A stretch of DNA of 64,000 nucleotides from Cristatella mucedo (Eukaryota; Bryozoa; Phylactolaemata; Cristatellidae): NCBI GenBank assembly GCA_009760855.2, contig WPIO01000012.1, positions 3,162,501 through 3,226,500 of the forward strand. Direction: 5' to 3'. The number at the start of each line of letters is the position of its first letter. Position 1 is the first letter of the stretch. The notes under the pieces were generated by a model. The model saw only the letters and a list, made by a program, of their open reading frames with translations. It was not told the origin of the DNA and made no database searches. Made by a program: the position numbers and the translations under genes. Positions 1-10,390 of the stretch are shown here, piece after piece.

Positions 1-54
1 CGGCCAGGACGTTGGCCTGTGCCTATTCCATATGTGAGCCTTATGATAATGGTA

Positions 55-352
55 ATAATAGCAGGTCATTTGAAACTAAAAACACATCTATTTATAAAGA
101 CATTTAGTGGGTCCATGCGATTCATCTTTTATTTGCGTATGCGGGATGACACTGCACGTGCTGCCACTAACCATGCTTTCGTGCCGACCCTGCACATGCA
201 TGTCACCACTAACCTTGTTATTCTTGTTGCTATTGAGCATGCTACCGATAAACATTCGATCGTGCTTCCTTTGCAGCAAACGTAAAGTGCCTAGAAAGCG
301 ACTGAGTTCTCCAGGGGTGCTACGTCAAATGTATTATTATTATTTGAATAGT
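55..352 (+). mobile_element. L2-alpha LINE, 3' end (5'-truncated)
   Basis: This is the last part of an L2-type LINE. It starts in the C-terminal codons (LKTHLFIKTF, matching the LKTYLF of better copies), runs through the 3' UTR with its 'catgc...ccactaacc' repeats, and reaches the family tail: 'gtaaagtgcctagaaagcgactgagttct' like sequence, a GGTGCT half-stem, then (ATT)n. All reading frames are broken, so it is inactive. The 5' limit is uncertain. Confidence 0.75.
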
Positions 353-426
353 GCCCTAAGAGGACTAAATCTCTATCCAAGCACTTTACAACTCCATGCA
401 AGACGGTCAATGAATGAGGGCTAATT

Positions 427-1110
427 AAACGCGAAGTATCGTCCTTATACAGACATTCACAAGCAAGCGAGTATCGTGGTTAGATAATTTTGAAAATGCA
501 CGCAGGAATACACTCTGGGTCACAGATTCGTACGGATTCCTGGTTAGTAACGTATTCTTAGTCAAGTTCAGCGAAGCCGGCAAGGCGAACAGGAACAACG
601 AAAGTTTACTGGAGTTCAGATAGAGCTGAACAAAAAGCGTCTTTAGCGACGACTTGAAATCATGCAACGTCAGTGCAGGCGAAGGTGGCAGAAGAAAGCT
701 CCAGACTTTCGGTACTTGCCAACTGAAGGCCCGATCGCCAAAAGATTTCAGTTTAGCTCGCGGGACGGAGAGATGACTTGAAGCAGAGGAGGAGTGGGGG
801 TGGAAGCTTCGAGAGCTCATTGGTCGAGTAAAGAGGTCGCATAGGCAAGCTAGTGCAGGCGAGTAAAAGTAAAGGTAAAGTCGGCGATTCGATCCCGGCG
901 ATAGGAAGCCACTGAAGCTCAGACAAAAGTGGCGTGTTGTGGCGGCTACGACGTTTTGACGATAGACCGGATGAGGCTACTGCTGCTGCTGAGTTTTGAA
1001 CCAGCTGCAGACGATTAAGGGTACTGGCCGGGAGTCCTGAATAGAGGGAATTGCAGTAATCTAGACACGATGCCACAAACGCTGAGCTAGTTTGCCTGGC
1101 TATCCACGTC
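427..1110 (-). mobile_element. L2-like LINE C-terminal coding remnant
   Basis: Reading leftwards from about 1110, the minus strand encodes LDYCNSLYSGLPAS and RLQLVQNSAA, then LLSELQWLPI and LKSFGDRAFSW..PKVWSFLPPS. This order is diagnostic of the region after the reverse transcriptase in L2/CR1-group LINEs. At least one frame change separates the two halves (about 753-1110 and 427-820). It differs from the other L2 copies in the window, so it may be an older lineage. It lacks the (ATT)n tail. Confidence 0.75.
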
Positions 1111-1267
1111 CGTGCTCCAAGAGTCAGAGGGACGAGAGGGGGCACACGGCATCAGTGTATGTGCACACGTGAGAGCGCGAACGAGACGGAAAGCGGGAGA
1201 CCGAAAGCGGGTGTGTGCTTTTGTGCTCTGTGGGAGTGAGTTGATGCTTATCTGGGATCTTCCTCCA

Positions 1268-1269
<2 letters not shown>

Positions 1270-1343
<74 letters not shown>
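1270..1343. repeat. (CT)n microsatellite
   Basis: About 37 uninterrupted CT dinucleotides, followed by a degenerate CTAT/CTCT zone to about 1465. Open frames through it are artefacts of the repeat. Confidence 0.97.
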
Positions 1344-1346
<3 letters not shown>

Positions 1347-1473
1347 ATCTATGTATCTATCTCCCTGTCTCTCTCATCAACTCTCACTCACTCGCTAGCT
1401 TACACTCAAACTCTACTGCCGTTCACCCTCTCACTATATCTCTAGCACTCGCTCTCTCACGCTCTCTCTATTT

Positions 1474-1475
<2 letters not shown>

Positions 1476-1513
<38 letters not shown>
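1476..1513. repeat. (GA)n microsatellite
   Basis: About 19 GA units lie 130 bp downstream of the (CT)n tract on the same strand. The two tracts are complementary and could pair in single-stranded DNA or RNA. The sequence stays purine-rich to about 1730. Confidence 0.95.
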
Positions 1514-1517
<4 letters not shown>

Positions 1518-1727
1518 CACACAGAGTTAATAACTTTGAGAGAAAGAGAAAGAAAAAGGGGGAGAGATAGAGTGAGACGGACGTAGTGAGAGGAAGGCAA
1601 ATGTATAGAATGAAAAGATAGACAGTAAAGAAGGGAGGGAGGCAAGAGACGAGGTAGAGACGGATAAAGAGACATATGAAGAGAGCCAGAAAGAAGGAGA
1701 CAGAAAGATGGAGATAACGGACAGTGA

Positions 1728-1730
<3 letters not shown>

Positions 1731-1799
<69 letters not shown>
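1731..1799. repeat. (GA)n microsatellite
   Basis: About 34 pure AG units at the end of a purine-rich stretch (about 1540-1800). Confidence 0.97.
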
Positions 1800-1802
<3 letters not shown>

Positions 1803-2080
1803 TAGTGAGTCAGCAGAACAGGGGAAGGAGTGACTACGAACGCACTCCTGCTTCTTTCACCGCTTGCCAAAACGGTGCAGATCTGTTACCGGGTGCGTCT
1901 GCTTGATACCGCTCAAACGCGAAGTTTGTTTTCAGGCAACGGGTCTGCTGGCTTCCTACTTGCTACAGGGTGTCAGGAGTAACCGCAAGTCAGCTACAAG
2001 GGCAACCTGAAGTCGGATCGACTCTTAATAACTTCTTCTAGGTGTGGACCGCGAGGTGTATTCATACCGTGTGTACTATG

Positions 2081-2345
2081 CTTATGTATCTCCGTCTGTA
2101 ACTCCACAAAGTCATAAAGACTATGAGGGTGTTACGCAGGAGAGTTTTGTATAGCGCACTCACAGCCTAAGCGGCTTTCGGTACGCATTCGGTAGCCAAC
2201 AGACTTCGTCTCACGCAACAAAGAGAAAGTGGGAAGCATAGCAGAGTCAGGAGAGCAGTTGAGGTAGTGAGTAGCATCGAAGTAGCAGCTCAGGACCGCT
2301 GAAAAAGATGTGCCATAGTCGGCAGTAGGAGATTAGTTGTCGTTA
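2081..2345 (-). mobile_element. L2-beta LINE 3' end
   Basis: Nearly identical over its length to segments at 30070, 60943 and 62988 (minus) and to 19760-20195 and 59610-60055 (plus). It includes the 3' UTR block that reads 'gtaacacccacatg' on the coding strand, then 'gagttacagacggagata' before the TACAT tail. On the minus strand it encodes the end of ORF2. It is 5'-truncated, as expected from incomplete target-primed reverse transcription. Confidence 0.8.
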
Positions 2346-2501
2346 ATGCTTGGCTCAGACATCACTGTCTTCACGCCACAGCCATGCGTGGAAACTTGGA
2401 AAAAGAATGCGATTCGTGTTTAGAGTATTTCTTCCGGGTAGTTACCTTTTCTTACCACTGAACCTGTGTTCTCGCGAGCGTTTGTGTGCACGCGAGAGCG
2501 C

Positions 2502-2525
2502 ACGCGTGTGTGTGTGTGCGCGCGC

Positions 2526-2576
<51 letters not shown>
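2502..2576. repeat. (TG)n/(CG)n microsatellite
   Basis: Alternating purine-pyrimidine tract: TG units, a CGCGCGCG core, then a long TG run. Such tracts can adopt Z-DNA. Cysteine/valine or threonine/histidine frames here are repeat artefacts. Confidence 0.96.
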
Positions 2577-2577
<1 letters not shown>

Positions 2578-2605
2578 ACGCACGAGCGAGTATGTCTATA
2601 TACAA

Positions 2606-2668
2606 CATATGTGAAGGGCCTAGAAAGAGATTAAGTTCTATGATGGATGCTATACAGATGTGTTGTTA
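2606..2668 (+). mobile_element. L2-alpha LINE tail fragment
   Basis: 'gggcctagaaagagattaag' followed by 'ttctatgatggatgctatac' matches the L2-alpha 3' hairpin region. It lies directly 3' of the TG microsatellite. No coding part remains. Confidence 0.5.
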
Positions 2669-3135
2669 ATATTAATGTTATTTTTAAGTGTGTGCCTGAG
2701 TGAGCTTGTAAGGAGGCGGGGCAGTGCCTCTTGAGGAAGTGCGAGATGGAGGGGATGGAGGAGCCGAGGGGACAAACAAGTTCGCACGTTCGGACTTTTG
2801 CGGCCCGAGTCCACTAACGCTAAAGAAGACGTCTATCAAAGTATTTTTCGAAAGGGCACTGTTCTACAAAATTAAAGCCTGGACTCGCGCCATAAGCTTT
2901 GTCACGGTGTTGCTGATAGCTTTGCCAAGTTGGCTATCGATGACCATCGTGCCCAGTCACCCTTCGCTGCAACGAGGCTTCATCCGCCTTCTGTCTTCTT
3001 CTGCCATCTCGACGGAGTTCGTCTTTTGCTGACGATATTGACTTCGTAGACAAAATCTTGGACTTTCAATTGGACTAACAGTAATATTGATTGACCGGAG
3101 TGAGGCTACAACACTGAACAGTTTAGCCTTTCGTT

Positions 3136-3344
3136 GCTGGCGGTGCATACAGTGCTGGCGGTGCATACAGTGCTGGCGGTGCATACAGTGCTGGCGGTGC
3201 ATACAGTGCTGGCGGTGCATACAGTGCTGGCGGTGCATACAGTGCTGGCGGTGCATACAGTGCTGGCGGTGCATACAGTGCTGGCGGTGCATACAGTGCT
3301 GGCGGTGCATACAGTGCTGGCGGTGCATACAGTGCTGGCGGTGC
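3136..3344. repeat. 18-bp minisatellite, 11 perfect units plus a partial unit
   Basis: Unit gctggcggtgcatacagt is repeated 11 times without any visible substitution from 3136 to 3333, with a partial twelfth unit to 3344. The unit length is a multiple of 3, so several frames stay open on both strands (periodic RCIQCW, or MHRQHC on the minus strand). These are probably not genes. Just downstream, 'ctggccatcg(g/a)tacctgaa' occurs twice (near 3387 and 3419). The lack of divergence points to recent expansion. Confidence 0.97.
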
Positions 3345-3956
3345 CATTTGAAGAGCGATGCAGAGAGGGGCATGCATACTCTGCGCTGGCCATCGGTACC
3401 TGAATCGTTTTTCTTTGCTGGCCATCGATACCTGAACCTAATCGAGGACAGTGAAACGCCTTGCTTCGGGGGACCGGAGACGCATGCTGTCTGAGGCAAC
3501 GGAAGTTAGAGATTAGCGTGCCCCAATAGCCTATACTATATAGAGGTGAACTGCCTTCGTAACACACCTTCTCTGGCGGCTGAGAGTTGTATGCATTCAC
3601 CCAAGCTTGGTCACCGCCCGTAGGCGTAGGAAGGAGCTGAGGGAGCCTAGAGCCACCCACGGGCCTGGGTTTAGATATTCAGAGTTACCCAAAATGGGGT
3701 ATACAATTTTTATTGATTAGTAGAGAAGCTCTTCTCAAAGGAATTCTTCGGCGGGCAGAGATGCTATTGAAATGGCTGCATGCTAAATCAGACAGATTAT
3801 GACTGCCGAGATATTTGAAATTTCAGCTCCTGAATTATAGCGGCCGGAAACGGTTTGGGATAATCTGAGGTTAGCCAGCATAAAAGCCGAAGCCATATGA
3901 TAAGCAGTCAGCTGTGCTCTGGAGCTTGAGCTCGAGGAATTTCGACAGTGGGGAGT

Positions 3957-4040
3957 TAATAATAATAATAATAATGATAGCAACAATAATAATAATAATC
4001 GCTCATTTGTGTAGCGCCCTCAGAGTTGGGCTCCAGATGG
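3957..4040 (-). mobile_element. L2/SINE-B type 3' tail fragment
   Basis: (TAA)n followed by 'gtagcgccctcagagttggg' is the minus-strand view of the tail shared by L2-alpha and SINE-B. The upstream element is not recognisable. Confidence 0.5.
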
Positions 4041-4194
4041 CTGGGGTTAAGCACTCGGTCAGGCACACGGGTCAGGGTCACATGGGTCACAAGTGTCAGG
4101 CACTCAGGGGGCGCTTCATAAGAGAGTCGTGGTACGCCGTAGCTGATTCCCTGCATGCCTGCAACCCTCTGTCGCGGTTGCTGCGGACTTCTCT

Positions 4195-4310
4195 AAGCTA
4201 TGGATAAGGAGTCGCCATCTTGAGGCACGGGCGCTGCCGAGTTCTGCTACAGCCGGCATACCTGCGTACATTGGTGCTGCGCCTAAAAGTCACTAGCCGC
4301 GATACGCAAA
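4195..4310 (+). repeat. Unclassified dispersed repeat, copy 1
   Basis: Contains 'cattggtgctgcgcctaaaa' and 'gtcactagccgcga', which recur with a few changes at 8470-8512 ('cattggtgcagctactaaaa', 'gtcaccagccgcga'). The preceding part ('ggataaggag', 'gcgctgccgagttctgct') resembles 22350-22440. Family unknown. Confidence 0.45.
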
Positions 4311-5331
4311 GTCAGACTTAATCAGCTCTCATCGCGCGTCGGCTAAGCTTCTAAAGCCGAAGGAAGCTTTGGGCGGCGCTAATCCGGTGCGTTCGGACGC
4401 CGCCATTTTTTTATTAAAGGGCCAACGAGCAGTCGGCGCTCGATGGGCTCGAAGCATCCAAGACTGCATCTAGAAGAGGCCGCCCTTCCTTTTCTAATGA
4501 AGCTAAAGCGTATTTGCAGAGGAGGGGCACTCCTGAAGCCTGCCTGCCAGCGGGCGGCGTGCGAGACTCGTAGCTTCGCTCGCTGTCTGCCTCTTTACGG
4601 TGCCCTCTCTAGTTTTAGAGGTCTAGAAGGACACTAAGAGAAAATCACCTGCTAGACCGCCTGCCTACCGCTTTGTAGGCGAACCTGGCGCTCGTCTCGC
4701 AGCGACGAATCACGCGAAGGTCCCGTAGTCACCTCGTCATCGAGCTACAGGTGAATGAAGTTCGTAGGCCGGAATTCCTGGATGGTGACTCGTAACGGCC
4801 CGCCAGCAGAACGGGGGCTGGTCAAAACCAACCAACCAACTCTTTACTGCTCGTCCTTTCCGTATTAAGGTTAAAAGCGTTGCATATAAGGCGGCAAAAA
4901 ACTTGCCTATCGACGAAGCAGAACTTACGCTTAGCCCTCTCAACGCAACGAGCAGAATCGTGTTCGGATATCGCAGCGACGACATCCTCTGATTCCGCCT
5001 CCCAGCCCCAAGAATTCTCTACGAAACCCATTCGGCCTCCACGGCGAATCTGCCACAGATAGACATTGGTATTCGGAGTCGCGGAGCCCGTCCTGCAAAT
5101 GCGGCAAGCAGACGGGGCCACAGCCGCCTGCACGTGGCCCTGCAAACCTCAAACGGCATGGGTCCGCCCTCTCCCCGGCCCCGGCTCAGGTAGCGCCCTC
5201 CGACATTGGAATTTAGCGTAGATACTGGGGGAGTCGCCTCAGATGTTAACGCGAGGTTCCCCTTTCACGAGCGCGCCCACAGCCGCGGTGTGCCCACGGT
5301 CGGAGCAGGCCGCAGCGCCGAAAAACCTGCA
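4311..5331. other. G+C-rich sequence without recognised gene
   Basis: The upstream part of the CpG-rich domain. No family-level protein similarity, tRNA or transposon terminus was seen. Open frames of up to about 107 codons show no recognisable motif. Confidence 0.5.
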
Positions 5332-5514
5332 GGTGAGCCGTGATGGCACACTAGGTAAGGCGGTTGCTTTCACGACCTCGGTCCCGAGGTCGTGGGTTCG
5401 ATTCCTGCGGTGGGCGATTCTTTATCGCCACTGCAAGGTGATAGCCATGAAGGCTCCTATGTCGCTATACAAAAAGAGGCTGTTTAATCAGCTAGGATTT
5501 ATTTTATTTATTTA
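5332..5514 (+). mobile_element. tRNA-derived SINE-A
   Basis: The 5' half has RNA polymerase III internal promoter elements: box A 'tggcacactaggtaagg' and box B 'gggttcgattcc', about 50 bp apart. Between them is a strong hairpin, 'acgacctcggtcccgaggtcgt'. The tRNA-unrelated body ('tttatcgccactgcaa', 'gctcctatgtcgctatac') and 3' end ('ttaatcagctaggattta', then A/T-rich) recur at 6561, 28170 and, inverted, 12413. Confidence 0.88.
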
Positions 5515-6560
5515 GAGATGAGGCGCAACTCGTCGTACAGGAAACTGCGTTTGCACTCTCAGCTCCCGCCTCTGACGATGGAGCAGCGCCCAGCGGTTTT
5601 TAGCGAGGGTTTCAGCGGGAAGAGAGCGGACGCTTGCTCAGCCTGCTTTCTCGCGATCTGTTATTATTATTATGAGTAGTATTGCACTTTAGCGGGTGAC
5701 TGATGCACTGAGCCGCTGCCAATTCGCGAGAGACTTCCGAGGCCGTCGAGTCGCTCGGCGACTTCCTGTTGCTTGCTTTACGCGACTTCCTGCTACTCGT
5801 CTCTTCTTCATTTTGCTCCGGCTAAGGCTTGCCTCTGAAATACTTGGTCTTTTAGCTGCTCGACCTCCTCGACCAGGCACCGCCCCTTTGAGTAGTTTGA
5901 GTTGTCCCGTATCTCAGGCGTCCGGAGATCGTGCCTTCAGTTCGTACGCATTTAACGCTCAGCGGCTGGCTCAGAGCTGACACCGCCCGCGACATATCCT
6001 GCATCGACGACATTCCAATCCGGACAGCGGACCTTCGGCCAAGCACTCGCGGCTCTCGCGAACCGCTCTGCGGTAAAAGGAGCCCTTGTTGGCGGGTGCG
6101 ACGGCGCGCATCGTTGGTCAGGCTGAAAGGGCCCAGACGCCTCGGACAAACTTACAATGCTGCGCGCCGCCGCCGAACACGGTCATGCCGGTGCGCTGCA
6201 AAGAGGAGGAGCGAGCAGCAAGTACCCGTCCACGATGGGCGCGCACGCGCGCCCGTCGACGGTAAGTGGCTGCAAAAGTCCGAAACGCCGACGCCGTGAC
6301 TAGACCGGAGAGAGCACAGCTTAATGTTTCATCAGAGTCGCGAAGCGCGAAATAACTGCAGCGCGTAGTCGTCGGCAAACCTTCTTGAAACGAGAGGATG
6401 CTATTCACCCGATTCGGGGCGCCTCCTCCTCCTCCTCGGGCCGCCGCCGCCCACCTCTTGTCGAACGTTTCGATACGCCAGCTTTGAAAGTGAGCGCTTG
6501 CGAAATCCGAAAGAAAGAAGTCCGTTCATTGGTCACAAAACTCCTGATTATGCATAACTA
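5515..6560. other. CpG-rich region with a splice-donor-like site at 6262
   Basis: CpG-dense sequence with short open frames, including a 122-codon plus-strand frame (5931-6299, Arg-rich, unrecognised). 'cgacg|gtaagt' at 6261/6262 fits the metazoan 5' splice site, so a promoter-proximal exon could end there. No homologous protein is recognised. Confidence 0.35.
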
Positions 6561-6756
6561 GGTGAGCCGTGAGGAGACACTAAGTAAGGCAGCTGCTTTT
6601 TACGACCTCGGTCCCGAGGTCGAGGGTTCGAATCCTTCGGTGGGCGATCCTTTATCGCCGCTGCAAGCGGCGGTGATAGCAGTAAAGGCCCTTCTGTCGC
6701 TACGCAAAAGAGGCTATTAAATCAGCTAGCATTTATTTATTTATTTTATTTGTTTA
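6561..6756 (+). mobile_element. tRNA-derived SINE-A
   Basis: Second intact SINE-A in the same orientation, 1.2 kb downstream of the first. Box A is mutated ('gaggagacactaagtaagg'); box B 'gggttcgaatcc' is intact. The intervening hairpin 'cgacctcggtcccgaggtcg' is kept. It ends 'aaatcagctagcatttattt' with a TTTA-rich tail. Confidence 0.88.
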
Positions 6757-6929
6757 ACTATGGCGACGATAAAGATGAGGGCGCATTAGATCGACGCTTG
6801 TTTAAAAGCGCCGATTCAATCGTCCTTCTAAGGAAGAGTCCGTTCGGTCAGCTCCTTCGGGCAGCTGCCCGTCTGGGCAAGCGCGTACTTATCACGCTGG
6901 TAATGTGAGCGCGGTAATGCGTCTGCCGC

Positions 6930-7953
6930 TTCGAGCGTATCGAGGAAGGAACCGCTGTAACGAATCGGCGCTGCAGCGACGGTAGGCTGGCGTTCGCATT
7001 ACCGATACCCGACGGCGGATTCTGTGCTAGGCGGTGGCGATTGCGGTCCTACAGTCGAAGGAAGGTCGGTCTTTTAGGTCGTTCCGAGTCGCGACGCCCG
7101 ACAGAGGCGGACCTTCGATCTGCGGTATCGGATTCGCTCGCTTTGCTGGGACTTTTATTCGCCGGCGAGTCACTGCCGTGCTGCGCCGGCCGACAGACGC
7201 CGCTTCCCGCCTCGCCGGCGCTCGGCAGGACTCGGCTCGAGGCTCTCGGCCAACTGGCGCTCGGCATTCTCGAACGCTGGACGCTAATCGGCAGCATGCG
7301 AGGCGGCCCGGCGAGAAAGAGTGACTCAGAAGCAAAACATTCGCCACCGCCGCCGCCGCCGCTTCTCGCCGCTTCTCGATCCGAGAAGCTGAGGAATGCA
7401 GCGCCACCGGAGCGCCGGTAACGAAGCTGGCGTTTCGCGAGCGAGGCCCGGGCAAGCGGCGGCGGGCTGCGCGCGCGGGCGCTCTCACGTTCGCAGCCCG
7501 CAGCCGCCGGCCGGCGCGCGCAGGTCGGCGACGGCAGAGAGTTCCGTTCGACGGCTTCCGCTCCGCTTCGGCCCCTCCGCCAGGGATGCGCGACCTGAGC
7601 TCGCGCTCGCACGCGAGCGCCCGCGGCGTTCGCAGGTCCCAGCAGCAGCCGCCGCCGCCGCCGCCGAGCACCGACCGGCGGTGGCGGCTGCGGCGGCTGC
7701 GGACCGACCTCGAAGATGGGGCGGCCGTCGGCGCTGTCGATGCCGCGCTGCGGCGTACGCTTTACACCGCCTGACCGCCGGAGCGAGACGAGAGCGAGGC
7801 CCTTTCGCCGCTCGCCAAAGGGCGAACCGGGCACTCCGTCTCTGGCAGAGACGAAGCGTGGCAAATAGGCTGCGGTCCCTGGCCCACGCCCGCGTCCTCC
7901 CAAGCTCCGTCTGTAGCTGTCCGGGCGCAGTGCGAATCGAGTGAAGCGTGCGG
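6930..7953 (+). other. CpG island with candidate 5' exon ending at 7953
   Basis: Very CpG-dense, with GCC-type triplet runs (about 7345-7365, 7645-7665). A consensus donor 'gcgg|gtaagt' lies at 7953/7954, and sequence beyond it drops in G+C, as at a first exon/intron boundary. Long open frames on both strands (up to 284 codons on the minus strand) are Arg/Ala/Pro-rich and explained by base composition. The plus frame 7396-7944 stops just before the donor, so any exon here may be 5' UTR. Confidence 0.3.
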
Positions 7954-8056
7954 GTAAGTTCTAGTGACATTCTAGTGACTCACTGCCTTTCCGGCAGTCG
8001 CGATGCCAGGGCATTTGATATGCACTGGGGCGGCAACCTGAACCAACCCTATTAAA

Positions 8057-8190
8057 GAAAGCAAAGGCTGACATTTTCGCCATCAACCCACTGGAAGCAG
8101 TCAATAAAGGATTGCTCGCTACAGGACTCGAGTCCACGACCTGGACAGTTGAAATGGCAGGGCCAGCTAAACTAGCCAGATTATGGGCGA
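8057..8190 (-). mobile_element. Degenerate SINE-A
   Basis: 'caataaaggattgctcgcta' and 'caggactcgagtccacgacct' match the minus-strand view of the SINE-A middle ('caataaaggatcgaccacc', 'caggattcgaacccacgacc' at 12501-12540). The box A end and 3' tail are too decayed to delimit. Confidence 0.45.
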
Positions 8191-8399
8191 TAGTCATTAT
8201 TCGCAATTATGTGATAATTTAAGGCCGAAACCGCATAATAGCCGCCGCCCTGAGATAGGGAGTTGTGATTCCGGACTCGGCAATGGTATTTGAGCTGTTT
8301 AAAGCTTTAGGCCACGGAGCCTTAGGTGTACGTGATGGCCTCAGTCGACCGCCTATAATCATACGCTACTGTCGAATAGACTTGTCGGTGTTATGAATA

Positions 8400-8512
8400 C
8401 GGACTTGATGTGTTAAGGTATGAGCGCTCTTCGTCGCTACCGTGTTTCTGCTATTGTCGGCACACGTTCGTGCATTGGTGCAGCTACTAAAAGTCACCAG
8501 CCGCGAAGCCAG
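8400..8512 (+). repeat. Unclassified dispersed repeat, copy 2
   Basis: Related to 4195-4310 (best match 'gtgcattggtgcag' with 'aaaagtcaccagccgcga') and more weakly to 22345-22450 ('gcgctcttcgtcgctaccg' against 'ggcggctcttcgttgccg'). Confidence 0.4.
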
Positions 8513-8895
8513 GCTCAGGGGTTATCACTAGCGTTGACTGAGGCCAGCGCGCCGAGCCACGAGCGAGCGCTGTGCTTGCGGCCCAGTTCTGACCGGACGA
8601 GGAAGACGCACGCGCACGTTTGTAACGCAGTGAAGGGCGAGCACCTTTCGCCCATAGATAGACCCATATGCCTAAGGCCCATGACGCCTTCGACCGTCGA
8701 AATTACGTCCCACTTGCACTCGATGAGCTACGGCCGAGTTCGTGTCGAACAAGCACCAGGATTGTGCGCTATAACGTTTCGTTAACTGCGCATGCCTTCC
8801 CTCTTACTCGAAAATCACGAGGTTCCAACGTTAAAAATCTTGCGGGTCCTCAGACGAAAGTCATGGCTCCCGCTTCAGCGTTCCGGCGTATATGA

Positions 8896-8975
8896 AGTGC
8901 CCAGAAAGAGAGCCAGCTTCTGCAGGTGCCGCGCAAGTGACTTATTGTTATTGTTTTCAACGACGTCATTATAGC
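8896..8975 (+). mobile_element. Possible L2-alpha tail relic
   Basis: 'gaagtgcccagaaagagagc' resembles the 5' strand of the L2-alpha hairpin and a TTATTGTTATTG stretch follows. The partner strand of the stem is lost. Confidence 0.35.
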
Positions 8976-9204
8976 GTGCAGGGAGGCTCGGCGATAGTGC
9001 GGGGATAGTGCAGAATGGCGGAGCTGCCTGCGTCCACTCCCAGCCGCTGCCCAGCGCCGGCTAAGCCGCGTTTCCCGCGAGACGCCGGCCGGCGCAAACG
9101 GCGCAAGCGGCTGTTGCAGCCTGAAGGGCAGCTCCGCGGTCGAACGAAAAGATCTAGGTAGTTGACAGTTTTTTAAAGAATTTTTAAAGCTTCACTTAAA
9201 GTAA

Positions 9205-9815
9205 AAACTCCGCAGCTAGGCTTTTCTGCAATCAACGTCGCAGTTGCCACATCGCACCGCTTCTTGCCGACATGCACTGGCTTCCGGTCAAGAAACGCAT
9301 CGACTTCAAGGTTCTGTTGCTCGCTTTCAGGTCTCTTTATTCTCTGGCTCCAGCCTACCTATCAGGACTACTCATCCGCCAGGCTGGGCATAGTACCGTC
9401 GCTTTTCTGAATCAAATTGTTTACCTACACCTCGTACGAGCCTGAAATCCTTTGTAAACCGTGCGATTAGTTCGTGTGCTCCTGAAGCCTGGATCTGACA
9501 CCCGACTAATGTCACGACATTCCGTGACATGACGATATTTAAAAAGAAGCTAAAACGCACCTATATGTCGCATCGTGTAGTGGATCCTTGTGATTCGTCC
9601 TTCGCCCGCCTATGTGTGCTGACAGCGTGCATGCTGCCACCAACCATCTTTGCATGATGACTCTGCGAATGTCACCTCTAGCAACGTTATCTTTGTTGAC
9701 ATTAGGCATTCTATTACTAACCGTATGATAATGTTTCCTTTACAATGCATGTGCCAGTGCCCAGAAAGAGAGTGAGTTCTCTGAGAGGGGCAAATATACT
9801 ATTATTATTATAATA
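9205..9815 (+). mobile_element. L2-alpha LINE, 3' 600 bp
   Basis: Encodes, with frame breaks, LLADMHWLPVKKRIDFKVLLLAFRSL and SLAPAYLSGLL segments, the conserved end of L2 ORF2. The 3' UTR with 'gcatgctgccaccaaccat' follows, then the tail 'gtgcccagaaagagagtgag', 'ttctctgagagggg' and (ATT)n. 5'-truncated. Confidence 0.85.
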
Positions 9816-9929
9816 TAACAAATAACAAATATAAAAAATATGCCATCATTATTAGTACGGTATTTAGCCCAATATATTTTCTGGTCGTGCGAAAGGTTGA
9901 GCTTCATTATATGCCGGCGTAAAGCACAC

Positions 9930-10300
9930 ACTCGCGCACACGAACGCGAACGTACGCACGAGCGTACGCACGCATCGTGGCAGGATCGGGGCGAGACGCG
10001 GAGGAAGACGAGATGGCAGGATGAGAGAGGGTCCGGCGCTAGTCAAACCCCACTGCGGCTCCTAGTCCTAGTCTCGTCTTCTAGAGCGAAGCCGCCAGTG
10101 CGGGCGACGGTCGCCGGATTCGCCTCGGGTCTCGCGCACGTCTCTCGACTCGTAGCGCAACGCGCGCGCGCTCGCGAGGCCGCGAGGGATCCTCGCGGCC
10201 TCGCGAGCGTGCGGCGAGCAGGTCGGCAGCGTGCGTCGGCGCCGAGCGCCCACAGAATCCCGGGTCGTTAAGCGTTAAGTGTTAAGCCGTCACCTCCGCC
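9930..10300. other. CpG island segment
   Basis: CpG-dense, containing CGCG runs and the 41-bp inverted repeat at 10169-10209. Arg/Ala-rich frames on both strands follow from composition. No gene recognised. Confidence 0.5.
10169..10209. repeat. Perfect 19-bp inverted repeat with 3-bp spacer
   Basis: Left arm 10169-10187 and right arm 10191-10209 are exact reverse complements around the spacer 'gat'. The arms are almost entirely G+C (cgctcgcgaggccgcgagg) and would form a very stable hairpin. Confidence 0.95.
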
Positions 10301-10390
10301 TTCGCCGCCTTCGCCGCCTTCGCCGCCTTCGCCGCCTTCGCCGCCTTCGCCGCCTTCGCCGCCTTCGCCGCCTTCGCCGCCTTCGCCGCC
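10301..10390. repeat. 9-bp tandem repeat (TTCGCCGCC)10
   Basis: Ten uninterrupted TTCGCCGCC units. The unit is a multiple of 3, giving open Leu-Arg-Arg/Phe-Ala-Ala frames on the plus strand and Gly-Gly-Glu or poly-Arg frames on the minus strand. I see no independent evidence that any is translated. Confidence 0.97.

Noticed and set aside
3136-3344. CRISPR-like array
   Set aside because: Repeats are directly abutting with no unique spacers, and the context is eukaryotic.
2957-3660. Long frames on both strands through the 18-bp minisatellite
   Set aside because: Unit length is a multiple of 3 without stops, so openness is automatic. The flanks have no coding features.
5332-5514. Functional tRNA gene
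   Set aside because: Box A and box B are present, but no acceptor stem or anticodon loop can be folded, and the body continues into a SINE tail shared by several copies.
7027-7970. Overlapping frames of 160-284 codons on both strands in the CpG island
   Set aside because: Arg/Ala/Pro-rich in all frames, as expected when A/T-rich stop codons are rare. No motif.
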